DNA from: Lytechinus pictus
Taxonomy: Eukaryota; Echinodermata; Echinoidea; Temnopleuroida; Toxopneustidae
Direction: 5' to 3'
DNA length: 64,000 nt
Assembly: GCF_037042905.1 (NCBI RefSeq)
Contig: NC_087251.1
Location: 43,029,373-43,093,372 of the forward strand
Shown here piece after piece: positions 35,016 through 47,020 of the stretch. The notes beneath the pieces are model-generated. The model was not told the origin of the DNA. It ran no database searches and was given only the letters and a program-made list of their open reading frames with translations. The translations under genes were made by a program, and so were the position numbers. Each line of letters opens with the position of its first letter. Positions within the stretch are counted from its first letter, which is position 1.

Positions 35016-36139
35016 GGGCTTTGTTAATGATTTTAATGATATTTTATGTAGCCAATAGTATGCAAGACAATCCATCGACTTTCCAAGTGATTGTGTTCCT
35101 GGGGGCAACAGTTACTTTTTTTTTTTGGGGGGGGGTGAACTTAATTCATATTCATCTGAAATTTGCCTCAAGAAGAAATTTCTTTTACCCCCCCCCCCTC
35201 AATCTTTCCAAACTACTCCCCTTCCTTGCCATAAGAATCGGTCTGTCAATCTCCTTTGTATTCTTTTCATTTGCCCTTGAACAAAACCACCACCCTTTCT
35301 TACAACCATCTCCCCCTCCCCCATTCAATACAAATAGCATTTAATCCACTGATTGTGCTCTCTTTCCATACCTCCCTGTACTATCCATCCAGGGAAGCAT
35401 TTCATGAAGATTTTTGTCAGTGATTTTCACCAACAAATCCTTGCATCTGATTGGCTTAGAGCAAATCAGTGATAATCACTAACTCCCTGTATCTGCCCAT
35501 TTTCAATCATTTCACATCCTTTCAACATTAACTTTCCATGACTGACCCTACAATTTAATATTTAGCATCAATTACTAATTATTTTCATTAAACAAGTCAA
35601 TTTATATCATCACATTAAAAAAAAAATTCATCGGCTATCTTTTTTTTTTGGGGGGGGCTTTTTTTTCAAAAGAGCAAATGGAATATATCAAAAATACATT
35701 GCAAATAAATATACCCTTTTCTGTACAAGGTGCAATAGCATTTCAATGAATTTCAATGAACACTACATTTTGATCAAAATAGAAACCAATAGGGAAAAGA
35801 ATTGATGAATTTTCCCCCTGTCAATTGTCAAGCTAATTTATTTATTCACCATCATACATGAACCAAATGTTTGCTTGCCTACTGTATCCATCATGCTACC
35901 ATGAACTCTGAGAGATCAGGCGAGGCACCGACAATGAAAGATAGATCTAATGGGTTATGACCTCAACATAGGCTTGTCCTGAGGGAGTACACTTCATATT
36001 CCACAATGGTTTATAATCCCCCATCAATCGTTACAATACAATGCATGAACCCTAGTAGTGAAGCGAAATTTCAAATTTCAAAAAAAAATCTTTCCATGGA
36101 TATAAGGAACCATATTCATCAAGAACCAATGGCAACTCT
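35016..36139. other. Intergenic DNA, nothing recognised
   Basis: T-run/G-run junctions at 35115 and 35640. A degraded AAGCATTTCATGAAGATTTT element (about 35392-35490) is related to the MITE cluster at 26979. Confidence 0.35.
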
Positions 36140-36345
36140 CACAGAAAGCACCCAATAAAATTGCCAAAACTTGTTCCAGACTGGATGGACGAAACCATTT
36201 CTTTAGCCAAAGGGTCATGGAGAGTTGGAACAATCTACTAAAACATGCAATGTCAAATCTAACAGACAGCACCCAATAAAATTTCCCAAACTTGTTCCAC
36301 ACTGGATATAGGAAACCATTTATTTAGCCAAAGGGACACTTGGAA
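36140..36345 (+). pseudogene. LINE RT C-terminal fragment with internal duplication
   Basis: The + strand encodes RNHFFSQRVMESWNNLL, the RT thumb signature. A segment starting GCACCCAATAAAATT at about 36146 is repeated at about 36268, so the C-terminal piece is present twice in a row, the second copy with stops. Confidence 0.6.
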
Positions 36346-36664
36346 AAATCAACCAGTCACTGCCCTACCAACAGATCAGAAGATGGATGAATGAACAGCC
36401 TAGCACCACTTCATGTCGTCAAGCTCCAGGACCTGGCTGAGAAACTTCTCTGACATGATCAGAAGAACTATAAGCAAGAAGGAAATAATTCTGATGGTCT
36501 GCAAATTATGCATTGTATGATCAGTGCAAAGAAAGTGAAAGACTTGCAAGTTCCCATGAAAGAGTTTTAGATGGCACAAGATCAAAGGATATTGAAATTC
36601 AGAATCATTGAGTGGAGGCCCTTCTCCCAAAATAACTGGCAATGATAACAGGTACATGCATAAC

Positions 36665-37138
36665 TTAACCCTATCTAGCCCGGGGGGGGGGGGGGGGGGC
36701 TTTATTTTAAAACTCATATTTAGATCACATCTAAGTATTTTACTTCATACAGCCAAATTTAAGCAAAATACTAACAACCATTTTGACATGAAAAAGTTTG
36801 AGCCAAATAACGCGCAATGTATGTTATCATCTGAGCACAGAATGTATGACTGGGCATATCACGTTTGTAAACTATACGCAAGCCAGACTTAAGTCTGATA
36901 TGTGGCCGACTTATATTAAAGCCACATACAATTGAATACCAAAGATGGATAAGTGTATTTTTTTTTTTTTTTAAATGCAAAATACTGAGTAAAATACTAG
37001 TATTTAAAATTCTGGCCCAAGCATCAAATTGAATACCGACCCTAATCAACGACCAAGATTTGGGGGGAGGGGGGGGTGGCTAAAAAGCCTTACGCCCGGC
37101 TATGCAATTTCAAAATAGCCCTGGCTATATAGGGTTAA
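36665..37138. mobile_element. TTAACCCTA foldback element (family E), copy 3
   Basis: TTAACCCTATCTAGCCCGGG at the left, CCTGGCTATATAGGGTTAA at the right. The left G run is about 18 nt. Confidence 0.8.
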
Positions 37139-37446
37139 ACACAGTAACTTCCCCTCGCTTTAAGGGATTACATTTCTGAACACCTGAATGTGATGAAGTT
37201 TCCTCTCCACAGGAAATCTATTCAAAATTCTTTCCAAAGAAAGCATTTCCTCCTGGACACAGAAAATGAATGTTGACAAAGACCTCAAGAACCTGCCTTA
37301 TTAGGATTCAAACAAGTGCATTGTGGTTTAATAATAGAGTTACAGACTAAGCCAGAAAATGTACCAGATGTATGAAGCTTCCCTTTTGGTGACAATATCG
37401 GCACGCATGAGGAGCAAAAAAATGGTCTTTATTGACTCTGACTCTA

Positions 37447-38391
37447 CAGTGCGTATCAAAAAAAAGTTTACACTTAGAAAAAGTCCTTTAACATCATACA
37501 TTTGTAATATCTTGAAGATTTTTTGACATTTTAACATTGGTACAGATCCATTAAATCAGATGACGATATAACTGTCAAAAAATATTTCCGCTTGAGTGAG
37601 CACCACTTACTTTTGAAAATGTAGTGAAAAATGATTTGCGCAGAACTTTGAAATAGTTATGTGGAATTTAGCTAGTGAAATTGATTTGTAGATATCTTTT
37701 ACCTTTTTAAATTTGTTTTCTTGCCCAAAACACTTCGAAGAGTGCCATTGCGCCCCACCCCACTCCCCCACACACCGAGGCCATCATGATGATATTTGCT
37801 TTACACTGAGCTGTGATTTTCATGAAATGGCTTAGGCTTGATTTTAATTTTGTTAATCATTGTTAAGCTTGGGAAAAGTGTGGAGAAACAAGTATTAAAT
37901 GAAAAATGAAATGTAAACCCACATTAAATGATAAAAACTTAGTAAAAAGATGTTGGAGATGTATGATACAAGCTTTTGTTTGGATTTAGTTATGTCCTCA
38001 GATCCAGCTGGCACAAAAAGCGTAAAGGTTGTGCTTACTAAGTGTTAAAATTTTAATTTTGGTGGCAAAATTGTTACAAAATGCTTACATGTTGTATCCA
38101 TTTGACTTCAATTGACTCAAAGTGCAAGAGAAATGTTTCGCAGGGTAAGTTTGATTTCGCCTTTTTCCTTGACACAGCGTGAAAACGAGCATTTCTGCGC
38201 AAACAGATTTCTGCGAGCTTTACACAAATGGACAGTGCTCATTCAAGTGTAACATTCTGTCAAAATTTTTACTCTCATTAGATAGATGAGACCCAAACCC
38301 AAGAATATATGTGAAAAAAATACCCACATGTTGTATATTTTTCAATTGCCAGGGCTTTTTCAAAGTGTAAACTTTTTTTTGATATGCACTG
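37447..38391. mobile_element. 945-bp Tc1/mariner-like MITE
   Basis: Left CAGTGCGTATCAAAAAAAAG followed by TTTACACTT; right AAGTGTAAACTTTTTTTTGA followed by TATGCACTG. TA dinucleotides flank both ends (37445-37446 and 38392-38393). TA duplication and CAGTG-type termini point to the Tc1/mariner superfamily. No transposase ORF seen. Confidence 0.75.
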
Positions 38392-38439
38392 TATAATACC
38401 AAGACTTCACATTGCCTTTCATTTCATCAGAGTCAATTA

Positions 38440-38862
38440 ATCTAGGAAAATATCCACAAATGACCACCTCGAACAAGATCCATTGAGAATTCCTCTAATG
38501 CCACTACGAAGAGGCCATCACTCTCACAAGATATCAGCGTTTGTGAGTCCAAGAAGTGTGTGAGTTTCATGAGGTTTTGAAGAGCTCCGGATATCAAGTT
38601 GAAAGGAGCACCATTCCTTGTGGTCAGACAGTACTTGAAGATTATCGCAACATTACCAGATTCCAAACACCAAATATAAAGATGTCACATGCAACTTTAA
38701 CAAACTTCTGGAAGTCAGTATCCCTCTCTTCAAACATACGTTGCCTGTTCCTCATTCTTCTCTTTGTGCAGAACAAAATGGTTACCTGCGTCAATTTGGA
38801 GTGCAATCCAGTTTTGATCGATCTTGACAAATGTCACCGAGCTTAAAAGCCATATTGGCTAA
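38440..38862 (-). pseudogene. Coding-like remnant, unidentified
   Basis: Three minus-strand frames take turns being open and protein-like: SVTFVKIDQNWIALQIDAGN, then RMFEERDTDFQKFVKVACDI, then FNLISGALQNLMKLTHFLDS and ALEEFSMDLVRGGHLWIFS before a stop. Frame changes suggest an old gene or transposon ORF with indels. I do not recognise the family. Confidence 0.22.
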
Positions 38863-39164
38863 ACCGCTCCATCAATATTTCAAATATCAATATGGGTCAA
38901 CTTGAAACACTATACTGGCAAGGCTCTAGAAATCAAAATTTGACATTGCACTTCTAAAACAAGATTCCAGACTTACATATATTACTTTGATTGAAGGAGA
39001 TTTTTTTTTTAACACACCGTAGAAAAACCATTCAGGTGCATAATCCTCATAAAAATGGGTGAAAAATTCATATCCGAAGTTAAAGATTTGGGCAAACAAA
39101 CCTATATTGAGAATCTACCTTATCATCACATATCTTAACATTCGTGCAGTCCACATTATCTCTT

Positions 39165-39250
39165 CTCATTCTGTGATTTCATGATGGATACACACTCGGC
39201 ACACCTTATGTTTCTGGTGGTGCCATCGGCTCTAGCAAAACATGAGGTTC
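39165..39250 (-). pseudogene. Possible terminal-exon-like segment, unidentified
   Basis: On the minus strand, TTTTGCTAG is followed by an open stretch ADGTTRNIRCAECVSIMKSQ ending in NEKR and TAA. The Cys pair could be part of a zinc site. Nothing nearby extends it convincingly. Confidence 0.18.
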
Positions 39251-39827
39251 AAGAAGGTAAATGGTGAAATGACCGCGATAAAGTTTAAAAATATTAATTC
39301 AAATTAGTCTGACCCCAAAAATAACACATAGGGAAAAAGAGAATAAATATTTTGCACCATAATTCACATTGCTCTATCATTGCTCTGCAATTAAAAAAAA
39401 AAACTAGATCAAAGTCTGTATATAGAAATATATATATATAAATTTCTTATAAAAAATTGTTTATCCTTTTATCAAATTATTAAATCAGTCATGGCAAATA
39501 TCATGTTGCAACAATGTGAAACAAAGATAAAGTCCGAACAGCTAGAACAGATAGTACTTGGAGGTATATAAAGAAAGACTGTAATCAATGGATTGACACA
39601 TACCCAACAAAAGGATACAGGGATGGGAAGATATAAATGTAAAGGTCAAAAGAAGGGATTACAGTCATTAATTAAAGAGAGAAAATCCTGATATGGGGAA
39701 AATTGCCACCCAATATTTTCACAAATGTTTTTGCCATCAGTACATAATTACTGGAAAACCGATTGCATTGTCTTGCATACTCTAGGCTACACAAAATATC
39801 ATTGAAATCATTATTAAAGCACTTACA

Positions 39828-39975
39828 TTGTGGTCAGTTGTATACCATGCACAACAGTGACCAGTGCCCTTCTCTGCATACTGAAAAATAGATCTCTCGG
39901 TAGTGACGTCACTAATTGTGTGATTCTGGCAGGAAGATCCCAGCTCAAACCAGACAGGAAGCCATGTTTGTAAGG
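39828..39975 (-). repeat. Dispersed repeat G, copy 2 (inverted)
   Basis: Reverse complement of 34880-35015, including AGAGATCTATTTTTCAGTAT and CTGGGATCTTCCTGCCAG on the minus strand. Confidence 0.6.
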
Positions 39976-40279
39976 TTTAGGGCCTACCACCATCAATCAA
40001 AGAGGTCAACTGCTACGGTCCTGCAACTTGAATAAATCTTCCAGGCTGCTGGTCTTACATAATTTTATAAAAAAATAAGTATAAAATCATGAATATAAAA
40101 CAAGTACATAGTACAGACAAGCAAACATTATTGGGCAGGTCCAAGCTATCTGGCATTATATGTGACATAAGACATTTGTCTCTTATGTGACATAAGAGAC
40201 AAATCAAAGAAGTGTTTCACAAATATTTGAGAGTGACCAAAAAATCGCTCTCAATTTCTACTTGCATGTGGAAAGTAAC

Positions 40280-40957
40280 AGATCACCCCCGGGGGGGCCA
40301 CTTACATTGACGAGTGGATACCATGCGCGACCAAAAAAACACGTAAAAAGGATGTCATTTTCAAGATAGGGCACGTTACGTACGTAACGTGATAAGGGTG
40401 TCAAAAACACAAAAATATTGAAAAAAGGGTATCTATTTCGCTCGGAAAAATATACGTGTTTAGGGTCAAATATGCGGGGATGATAAAACAAAATCAAAAT
40501 GTTTTATAAAGGATGTCCTTTTTGCCCCAACACTACGTGTTTAGAGTCCGATTTGCGCGAGGTGTGGAAGGTGGGGCTGTACTAAACCAAAATAATGGTG
40601 TCTAAAGGTAAAACCGACGGACGCGTGACATAATCAATAAAATATCTCTGTACTTGTTTAGGGGTCATTTCAGGGAATACTTGCTAAGGGTATCGTTTTT
40701 TTCCAATACTTGTTAAGGGGTGCATTTTCAGAATATGGAAAATACATCGCTGTACTTGTTTAGGGGCTCAGTTCTGGGAATACTTGCCAATAGTATTTGT
40801 TTCCAATACTTGTTAAGGGTAGGGTTTCACACGCCAATACTTGTTAAGGGGTGCATTTTCAGAATGTGGAAAATACGTGTTTAGGGTGCTTTTCAAGACC
40901 CCGTGGTCGCGCATGGTATCCACTTGTCGATGGAAGTGGCCCCCCCGGGAGATCACC
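40280..40957. mobile_element. MITE with perfect 8-bp target duplication (hAT-like)
   Basis: AGATCACC at 40280-40287 is repeated exactly at 40950-40957. Between them the element starts CCCGGGGGGGCCACTT and ends AAGTGGCCCCCCCGGG. A second inverted block follows: GAGTGGATACCATGCGCGAC and GTCGCGCATGGTATCCACTT. The interior repeats TTGTTAAGGGGTGCATTTTC. An 8-bp duplication is the hallmark of hAT-type (also P-type) insertion. A truncated relative is at 11255-11516. Confidence 0.85.
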
Positions 40958-41335
40958 ATATTGATTGGATCACCCACAGAAGATGCACTCTATGGCGTAT
41001 GAATCAATGAGACTGCAAATTAAATATCATATGCACATTAACAATTAGGCAGGACTTTCAGTCAGATTAATATATTCATGTAACGGTTCCAAGAATTATT
41101 TTGCTAGATTCATAAACACCATGACTATATACTCTGGATATAATGAAACAAAAAGAAAAATACATCACTAGCAGTCTAGCACGATATATTACTGGGACTA
41201 ATGAAACTTTGATATAAATTAGATGGATTCATGATCTTTGTCACACCCATACGCCAGATGTAAGTTTGAAGTTGAATCTTCACACGGTTATTTATTTTTT
41301 CATGAAGGATATTTTGGGGTAAAAAATGACCTCTG

Positions 41336-41348
41336 TGACCTTTGACCT
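41336..41348 (-). promoter_or_regulatory. Isolated perfect DR1 motif
   Basis: TGACCTTTGACCT, the reverse complement of AGGTCAAAGGTCA, outside any full DR1-family copy. Nuclear-receptor binding (RXR/HNF4/COUP-TF type) is a possibility from known DR1 preference only. Confidence 0.3.
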
Positions 41349-41488
41349 TTTGCATCTTGCACATCTTTGGACCAATTTAGTTTACTTTTTCAGGTTACTT
41401 CTTTTAATCTGATATTTTGTCAAAAAGATATTCTTTCCAAAACATGTGTTATCCTGCAAAGAAATTTTCCTGGGTGTTTGTTGTTGTT

Positions 41489-41600
41489 GTTTTAATTCGT
41501 GTTAATGACATCATTGAATCCTTTGAAATAACAAATTTCATCATCTATGCAGATGATACAAAAATATTTTGTAAAATTAAAATAAAAAATAGACTGAATT
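41489..41600 (+). pseudogene. LINE reverse-transcriptase catalytic fragment
   Basis: The + strand encodes VNDIIESFEITNFIIYADDT then KIFCK. The YADD box with upstream NDI is the RT active-site motif of non-LTR elements. The open frame ends within 12 codons and nothing else of the RT is present. Confidence 0.65.
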
Positions 41601-41819
41601 AGCTTAGAACAAACTTTGCTATTCCTGCATTTGAAATAATCTTAATCTCTAATTTAGAATATGAAATTTTTTTTTTTCATAAACTCTTTTTGTATCATAA
41701 TGATTTATGAAACTGGACAGAACACATTAATGATATTCATGGAAAATAAGTGTATATGATGCTATTGTGCTGCATTGCGCACAAATTCAAATGGGGGGGG
41801 GGGGGTGGGGGTCTTTGTG

Positions 41820-42416
41820 TTAAAGGGGAACGCAAGTCATAAACCATGGTGAAGCCCTCTGTGGAACTTTCAAGCAGCCTGCAGAAAAAAACTAATGTCA
41901 AAGAAACTCTTGTATCTCTTTTTTTTTTATTTAACTTTTCTAATCTTAAATTTTGACAGTATGAAGAAGCTAATTTTTTTCATTTGAGGATCAAATTTAC
42001 TATTTTGGCCATTTACAGAGAAGCTTCCCTGGCAACTTATTGTTGCTTTGTGGGTGGCTGGTCACATGAAAAAGCAATTGCAAATAGAATCTGAAAAATA
42101 ATAATAATAATTGACGCAGAGCCATCAAGATGCAAAGTAAATTTTCACTTTGAACATATAAGTGTAATACTAGTACATGACGTTTATTTGGATTAACAAT
42201 CAAGAGACCAGTTAAGAGTCTAGGACGAAGGAATGAAGAGAACTTCGGCAACTCAAAATAAATGACGACCCTGGGATGGGTTGAATTTGCGCTTCCCAAT
42301 TTTTGATTTCATTAATTCAGTATAGTATTATTACTGTGTGCTTAAAGTAAACAAGCCTTTTGCAAATTGCTTACGATCCAATTTCCCCATGGTCCGGGAC
42401 TTACGTTCCCCTTTAA
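41820..42416. mobile_element. TTAA foldback MITE family C
   Basis: TTAAAGGGGAACGCAAGTC at the left, GGACTTACGTTCCCCTTTAA at the right. The first ten bases equal the family B terminus, so B and C may share one transposase source. Confidence 0.8.
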
Positions 42417-43370
42417 ACAATTATTCTATGACAAGTAGATCCAGGGTAAAAAAACAGAGATAATATTCATTCGGGGAAAACTCTGGAAAACCTTTGGGTC
42501 CACTTTTGCAGAATAGTAAACACAAATACTAACTTCATGTAAACCGAGTTAACTCCACAAAAACCTACAAGTCATAATTAATTATAAACCTCACAATACT
42601 TGAAAATCATTTGTAACCTTGTGAACATATCATTTTCTCCTAGTAATCATGCCCTACATATAGTCTAGGAGATGGGGGGCTTTATTCAGAATTTTTGGTG
42701 GGGAAGGTTTGACAGGCTTATCCGGGGTAAAATTGTGTGCTGATTCCAAAAATGTCAGTCTTATTGACCGTACTCACGACATTTTAGCCATTTTGGCCAA
42801 TTTTATTGACCAAAAATGACCAATTTGACCATGCTTTGGAAAATGGTCCCTTAACAGAATGCTTATGTGCCCACATCCAATTAAAAGGGTCTATCCTAAG
42901 TAAAAATTCACCCAGATTTGAGATAAAGTGGTTTCATTTGCCAAATCACAATAGAAGTGGTCATTTTGGCCACGTTTTGACCAAAAATGACAATTTTCCT
43001 GAATTTTTTGTCCGAAATGTGTTACACATATTAATCAGAATTACGATTGGATGTCTTTAGAAATCCACATTTATTTTTAAAATGTGCGCTAGATCATAAC
43101 AATCAACCTCATGTAATTTATTCCGTCAGTTTTGACATATGAGGGTCATTTTGGGTACTTTAGACATAACTGACCATTCGCTCAGTTTTGCATAATAAAC
43201 TGTGCAAATCGGAAGGAATTTGAGGTCTTCAGCTTGTTTTATATTCTTCCCTTGTAAAATGGGAATGCACTTAAAGATCTGTCTTGTGTAGAATTCTATG
43301 TTGATTCCAAATATATCAGTCTTAATGACCTTATCCAAGAGCTTATGTCATTTTGGCCACTTATGGCCCT

Positions 43371-44170
43371 CAAAATGACCAATGACATCAGTTCAATTTA
43401 TTTAAAAATATTTTCAATGTTACCAGAATCGTAACAAGCCTGTGATGTGACACCAAATATTGATGTGTTAATTCTTTAAATTGAACATCTCAAAAAGTAT
43501 TTTGATCTCATGTAACTTATTCCATCAGGTTTGACATAATTGTGAGGGTCATTTTGGGTATTTTAGACATTACTGACCATTCGCTCAGTTTTGCAATATA
43601 AACTGTTCAAATAGGCAGGAAATTTAGGTCTTTAGCATGTTTTTCTTCTTCCCTTATAAAATTAAATGCATTAAAAAGTCCTTCTTGTGTAGAATTTTAT
43701 GCTGATTCCAAATATATCAGTCTTATGACCCTATTCAACAGCGTGTGGTCATTTTGACCACTTCTTGCCCTCAAAATGACCAATGACATCAGTTCAGTTT
43801 ATCCAAAAATACTTTAAATGTTACCAGAATCGTAACAAAGTGTGTGCTGTGGCACCTAACATTGGTGTATTAATCCTTTGAATTGAACATCTCAAAAGTA
43901 TTTTGACCTCATGTAAGTGACCTAGGGTCATTTTGGATACTATAGACATATATGTATCTGACCATTCGCGCAGTTTTGCATAATAAACTGTGCAAATAGG
44001 TGGGGATTTTAAGGCCTTCAGCGTATCTTTTCTTCTATGGAAATGCATTTAAAGGTCAATCTTGTGTAGAATGTTATGCTGACTCCAAATATATCAGTCT
44101 TAACAAGCCTATTAAATAGCTTATGGTCATTTTGGCCACTTTTTGTCCCTCAAAATGACCAATTCCATCA
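43371..44170 (+). repeat. Tandem units of the foldback left arm
   Basis: CCCTCAAAATGACCAAT recurs at about 43368, 43770 and 44150, each followed by a CATCAGTTCAAT block, a TTACCAGAATCGTAACAA block and TTTTGCATAATAAACTG. Period about 380-400 bp. Confidence 0.75.
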
Positions 44171-45070
44171 GTTCAATACTGAAATTTATCCCCCAAAAAA
44201 ATTGAATGTTACTACAATCGTTACAAGGAAGTGCCGTGACACCTATCACTGGTGTTTATGAATCCTTTAAATTGAGCATCCAAAAAGTATTTTGAACACC
44301 TTGGTCATTTTGGCCACATTGACCACTACCCAATGTGTATACTAATTAAGCCTATATCGAACATGGCGAGGAGACATTCAGGATTGCGTTAAAATTAGCA
44401 TCAATTATTGTTAAATGTGAATAGTTTGAAAGTTACGGGGTGTAAATCAATGCAATGATTCCATATAAGCCAGTGTTATTGGCCTATTACTATTGGACCC
44501 TGTGGTCATTTTGATCATTTTTTCCTCAATATGACTAGTAACCACACATTCTTTGGTTTGAAAAGGGCTCAAATGTTGCTTAATATCATTATCAGCGTGA
44601 GCTACGACAACAATAATCAAAAGTGTTGAAAAATATGATAAAACCTTCAAATCGAGTACCTATACATAAGGTTGTTTGACCATGCACTTTGGTCATTTTC
44701 ATGATTTTAGGCTCACTGACCTCTTCGTAAATATTAATGGAAACTTCAATTATAGCGGGTAGCAAATTCAGGAATTAGATATTTTTACATAATTTAATGC
44801 TAGATAGGACATATAACCAAACTTTCTGAAGTAGATTAATACAATGATTCCAAATATATCAGTCTTAATGACTATTTACAAACTAGTGGTCATTTTGGTC
44901 GCTTTTGGTCCCTGCAATTACCAATTACAATTGCATGAATAAAAAAAATCAAATTTTGTTGTGTATTTTTGAATCAGTGACAAATCGTTTAATTCAATAT
45001 GGTATGATCAATGGTACATAATCAAAATTTGACAATTTTGGTCATTTTGGCTACTTTGACCATTTATCCA

Positions 45071-45841
45071 ATGTGTGAATTTTGAAATAAACATGATTGA
45101 GCAGCAATTGTAGGTCTATGAAAGTGTGTTCAATCCCTTTTATTGAAAATATTTAAAGGCTCACCTTGAGTAAGAATTGTACCAAATATCTTGCGACTGT
45201 TTACCGTGGCCCCTTTGGTCACTGTATGGTCCTAAAAAGCCAGCAATATTTACCTTCTTTAAAGTCAAATTATACTGAGAATCTTTACAAAGCAATATTG
45301 GTCACAGTGGACTTCATTAAGAGTTTTGACCATCATTCATTTTGACCATCTTGGAGTTTTTTGTACAACGCTTCAAAAACCTCATATTTACCCTGAATTC
45401 TTTTGAAGAAATGCTTGGTAATAAAACACATTCTATATGAAATTATTCTCTGTGCCGATTTTTGGCCACTCTAACAATTTAGGGCAAGTTTTCCACTTTC
45501 AACTTCACCAATCATGCCAATGTGAGGTTTGTGAAACATTATACATATGGCAAAGGTGGTAGAATGCATGATAGTTAAATCTATTCATGAAATTCACTTT
45601 GACCAATTGCTTTGTAATGACGCACCTTTGAATTGAGGATTAGTGCCTTCATCCAGAACATATGGAATGATGTTCTGGCTGTTGAAGGACCAGGCAGTGA
45701 CCAATTGGGCCACAATAGACCGTAGATAGGTATTTGGAAAAAAAGTTACTCAATGTGAGCTTGTAATATTTCTAATCGAAAGGGATTGAACGCATTTGCA
45801 TAATTGCTCCACAGTCATGTTTATTTACTGCTAAAGTTATA
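45071..45841. other. Unpaired spacer of the foldback element
   Basis: I see no complementary copy of this 770-bp segment in the right arm. It still contains scattered 'gaccatc' and 'tttggtcact' words, so it may be an arm unit lost from the right side. No ORF of note. Confidence 0.5.
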
Positions 45842-46082
45842 CACTGCAAAAACTCTGCATGGTGTTGATTTATCATTAGCCCGGAATTTATATATGTCCA
45901 CACCAGATAAGTATTGAAACAACACCAGTTTTGAATCAAGCCGATGCTGTTTTAATATGCTGTTGTATAAACACCTTTCTGGTGTTAGACCAAAACGTAA
46001 CTGGTGCTGTTTAACACTTCTCTGGTGTGGACATATATAAATTCCGGGCTGGTGTTAAATCAACACCGGAGTTTTTGCAGTG
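45842..46082. mobile_element. TA-flanked CACTGCAAAAAC MITE at the palindrome centre
   Basis: Termini CACTGCAAAAACTC and GAGTTTTTGCAGTG with TA on each side. Inner arms TATATATGTCCACACCAG and CTGGTGTGGACATATATA. Same terminal family as 24478-24716. Confidence 0.85.
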
Positions 46083-47020
46083 TACATTATATAAAATGGT
46101 CAAAGTGGCCCAAATGACCAAAATGGTCACAACATTTTGATTACGTACTGTTAGTAATATTATATTGAAATCAATAAGTAATTCGTCACTTATTATAATT
46201 GATATAAAACATCTTATTAACAACACAGAGCAACAACAACATTTGAATCTTTTTTGATACATTTAGATGTCATTGGTCATTGTCGGGACCAAAATGACCA
46301 CTAGCTCATAAATGGTCATTAAGACTGATATATATATATGGAATCATTAAATTAATCTACTTCAGAAAGTTTAGGGTTATGTCCTAACACTGAATGATGC
46401 TAAAATGTCTCATTCCTGAATTTGCTGTCCCATATATGTGAAGTTTCTATTTACATTTACTATATGGTCAAGGTGGCTAAAATCATGAAAATGACCACAG
46501 TGCATAGTCAAACACCTTATATGCTCGATGTAAAGGATTTTATCACATTTATCAACACTCTTCACTGATTATTGGTAGTTCTTGCTGATAATGATACTAA
46601 CCAACATTTGAGCCCTTTTTTAATCATCAAAGCATGAATGGTCTCTGGTGAGGATAAAGTGGTCAAAATGACCACAGGGTCCAATAGTTAGGCCAATAAC
46701 ACTGGATTATGTGGAATGATTGTACTGATTTTCACCTAAAAGCTTTCAAACTTTCCCCATTTAACAATAATTGAAGCTAATATTAACGCAGTCCTGATTG
46801 TCTCCTCACCATGTTCGCTACAGGCTGAATTAACATTCACATTGGACAGGGGTCAAGCCCAGGGGTCAAGGTGGCCAAAATGACCAAGGTAGTCAAAATA
46901 CTTTGGGGATGTTCAATTTCAAGGTTTCTTACACAAATGTTAGATCCTACAGCACACCCTTGTTACGATTCTGGTAACATCCGAAGTATTTTTTGATAAA
47001 ATGAACTGATGTCATTGGTC

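Noticed and set aside
36400..36717. Minus-strand 105-codon ORF ending FLLIVLLIMSEKFLSQ
   Set aside because: It begins inside the G-run of a family E element and has no recognisable homologue; kept only as intergenic.
42806..43060. 84-codon ORF also found, almost identical, at 48370-48630
   Set aside because: The similarity comes from the two arms of the foldback element. There are no splice signals or protein family, and the units around it are plainly repeat DNA.
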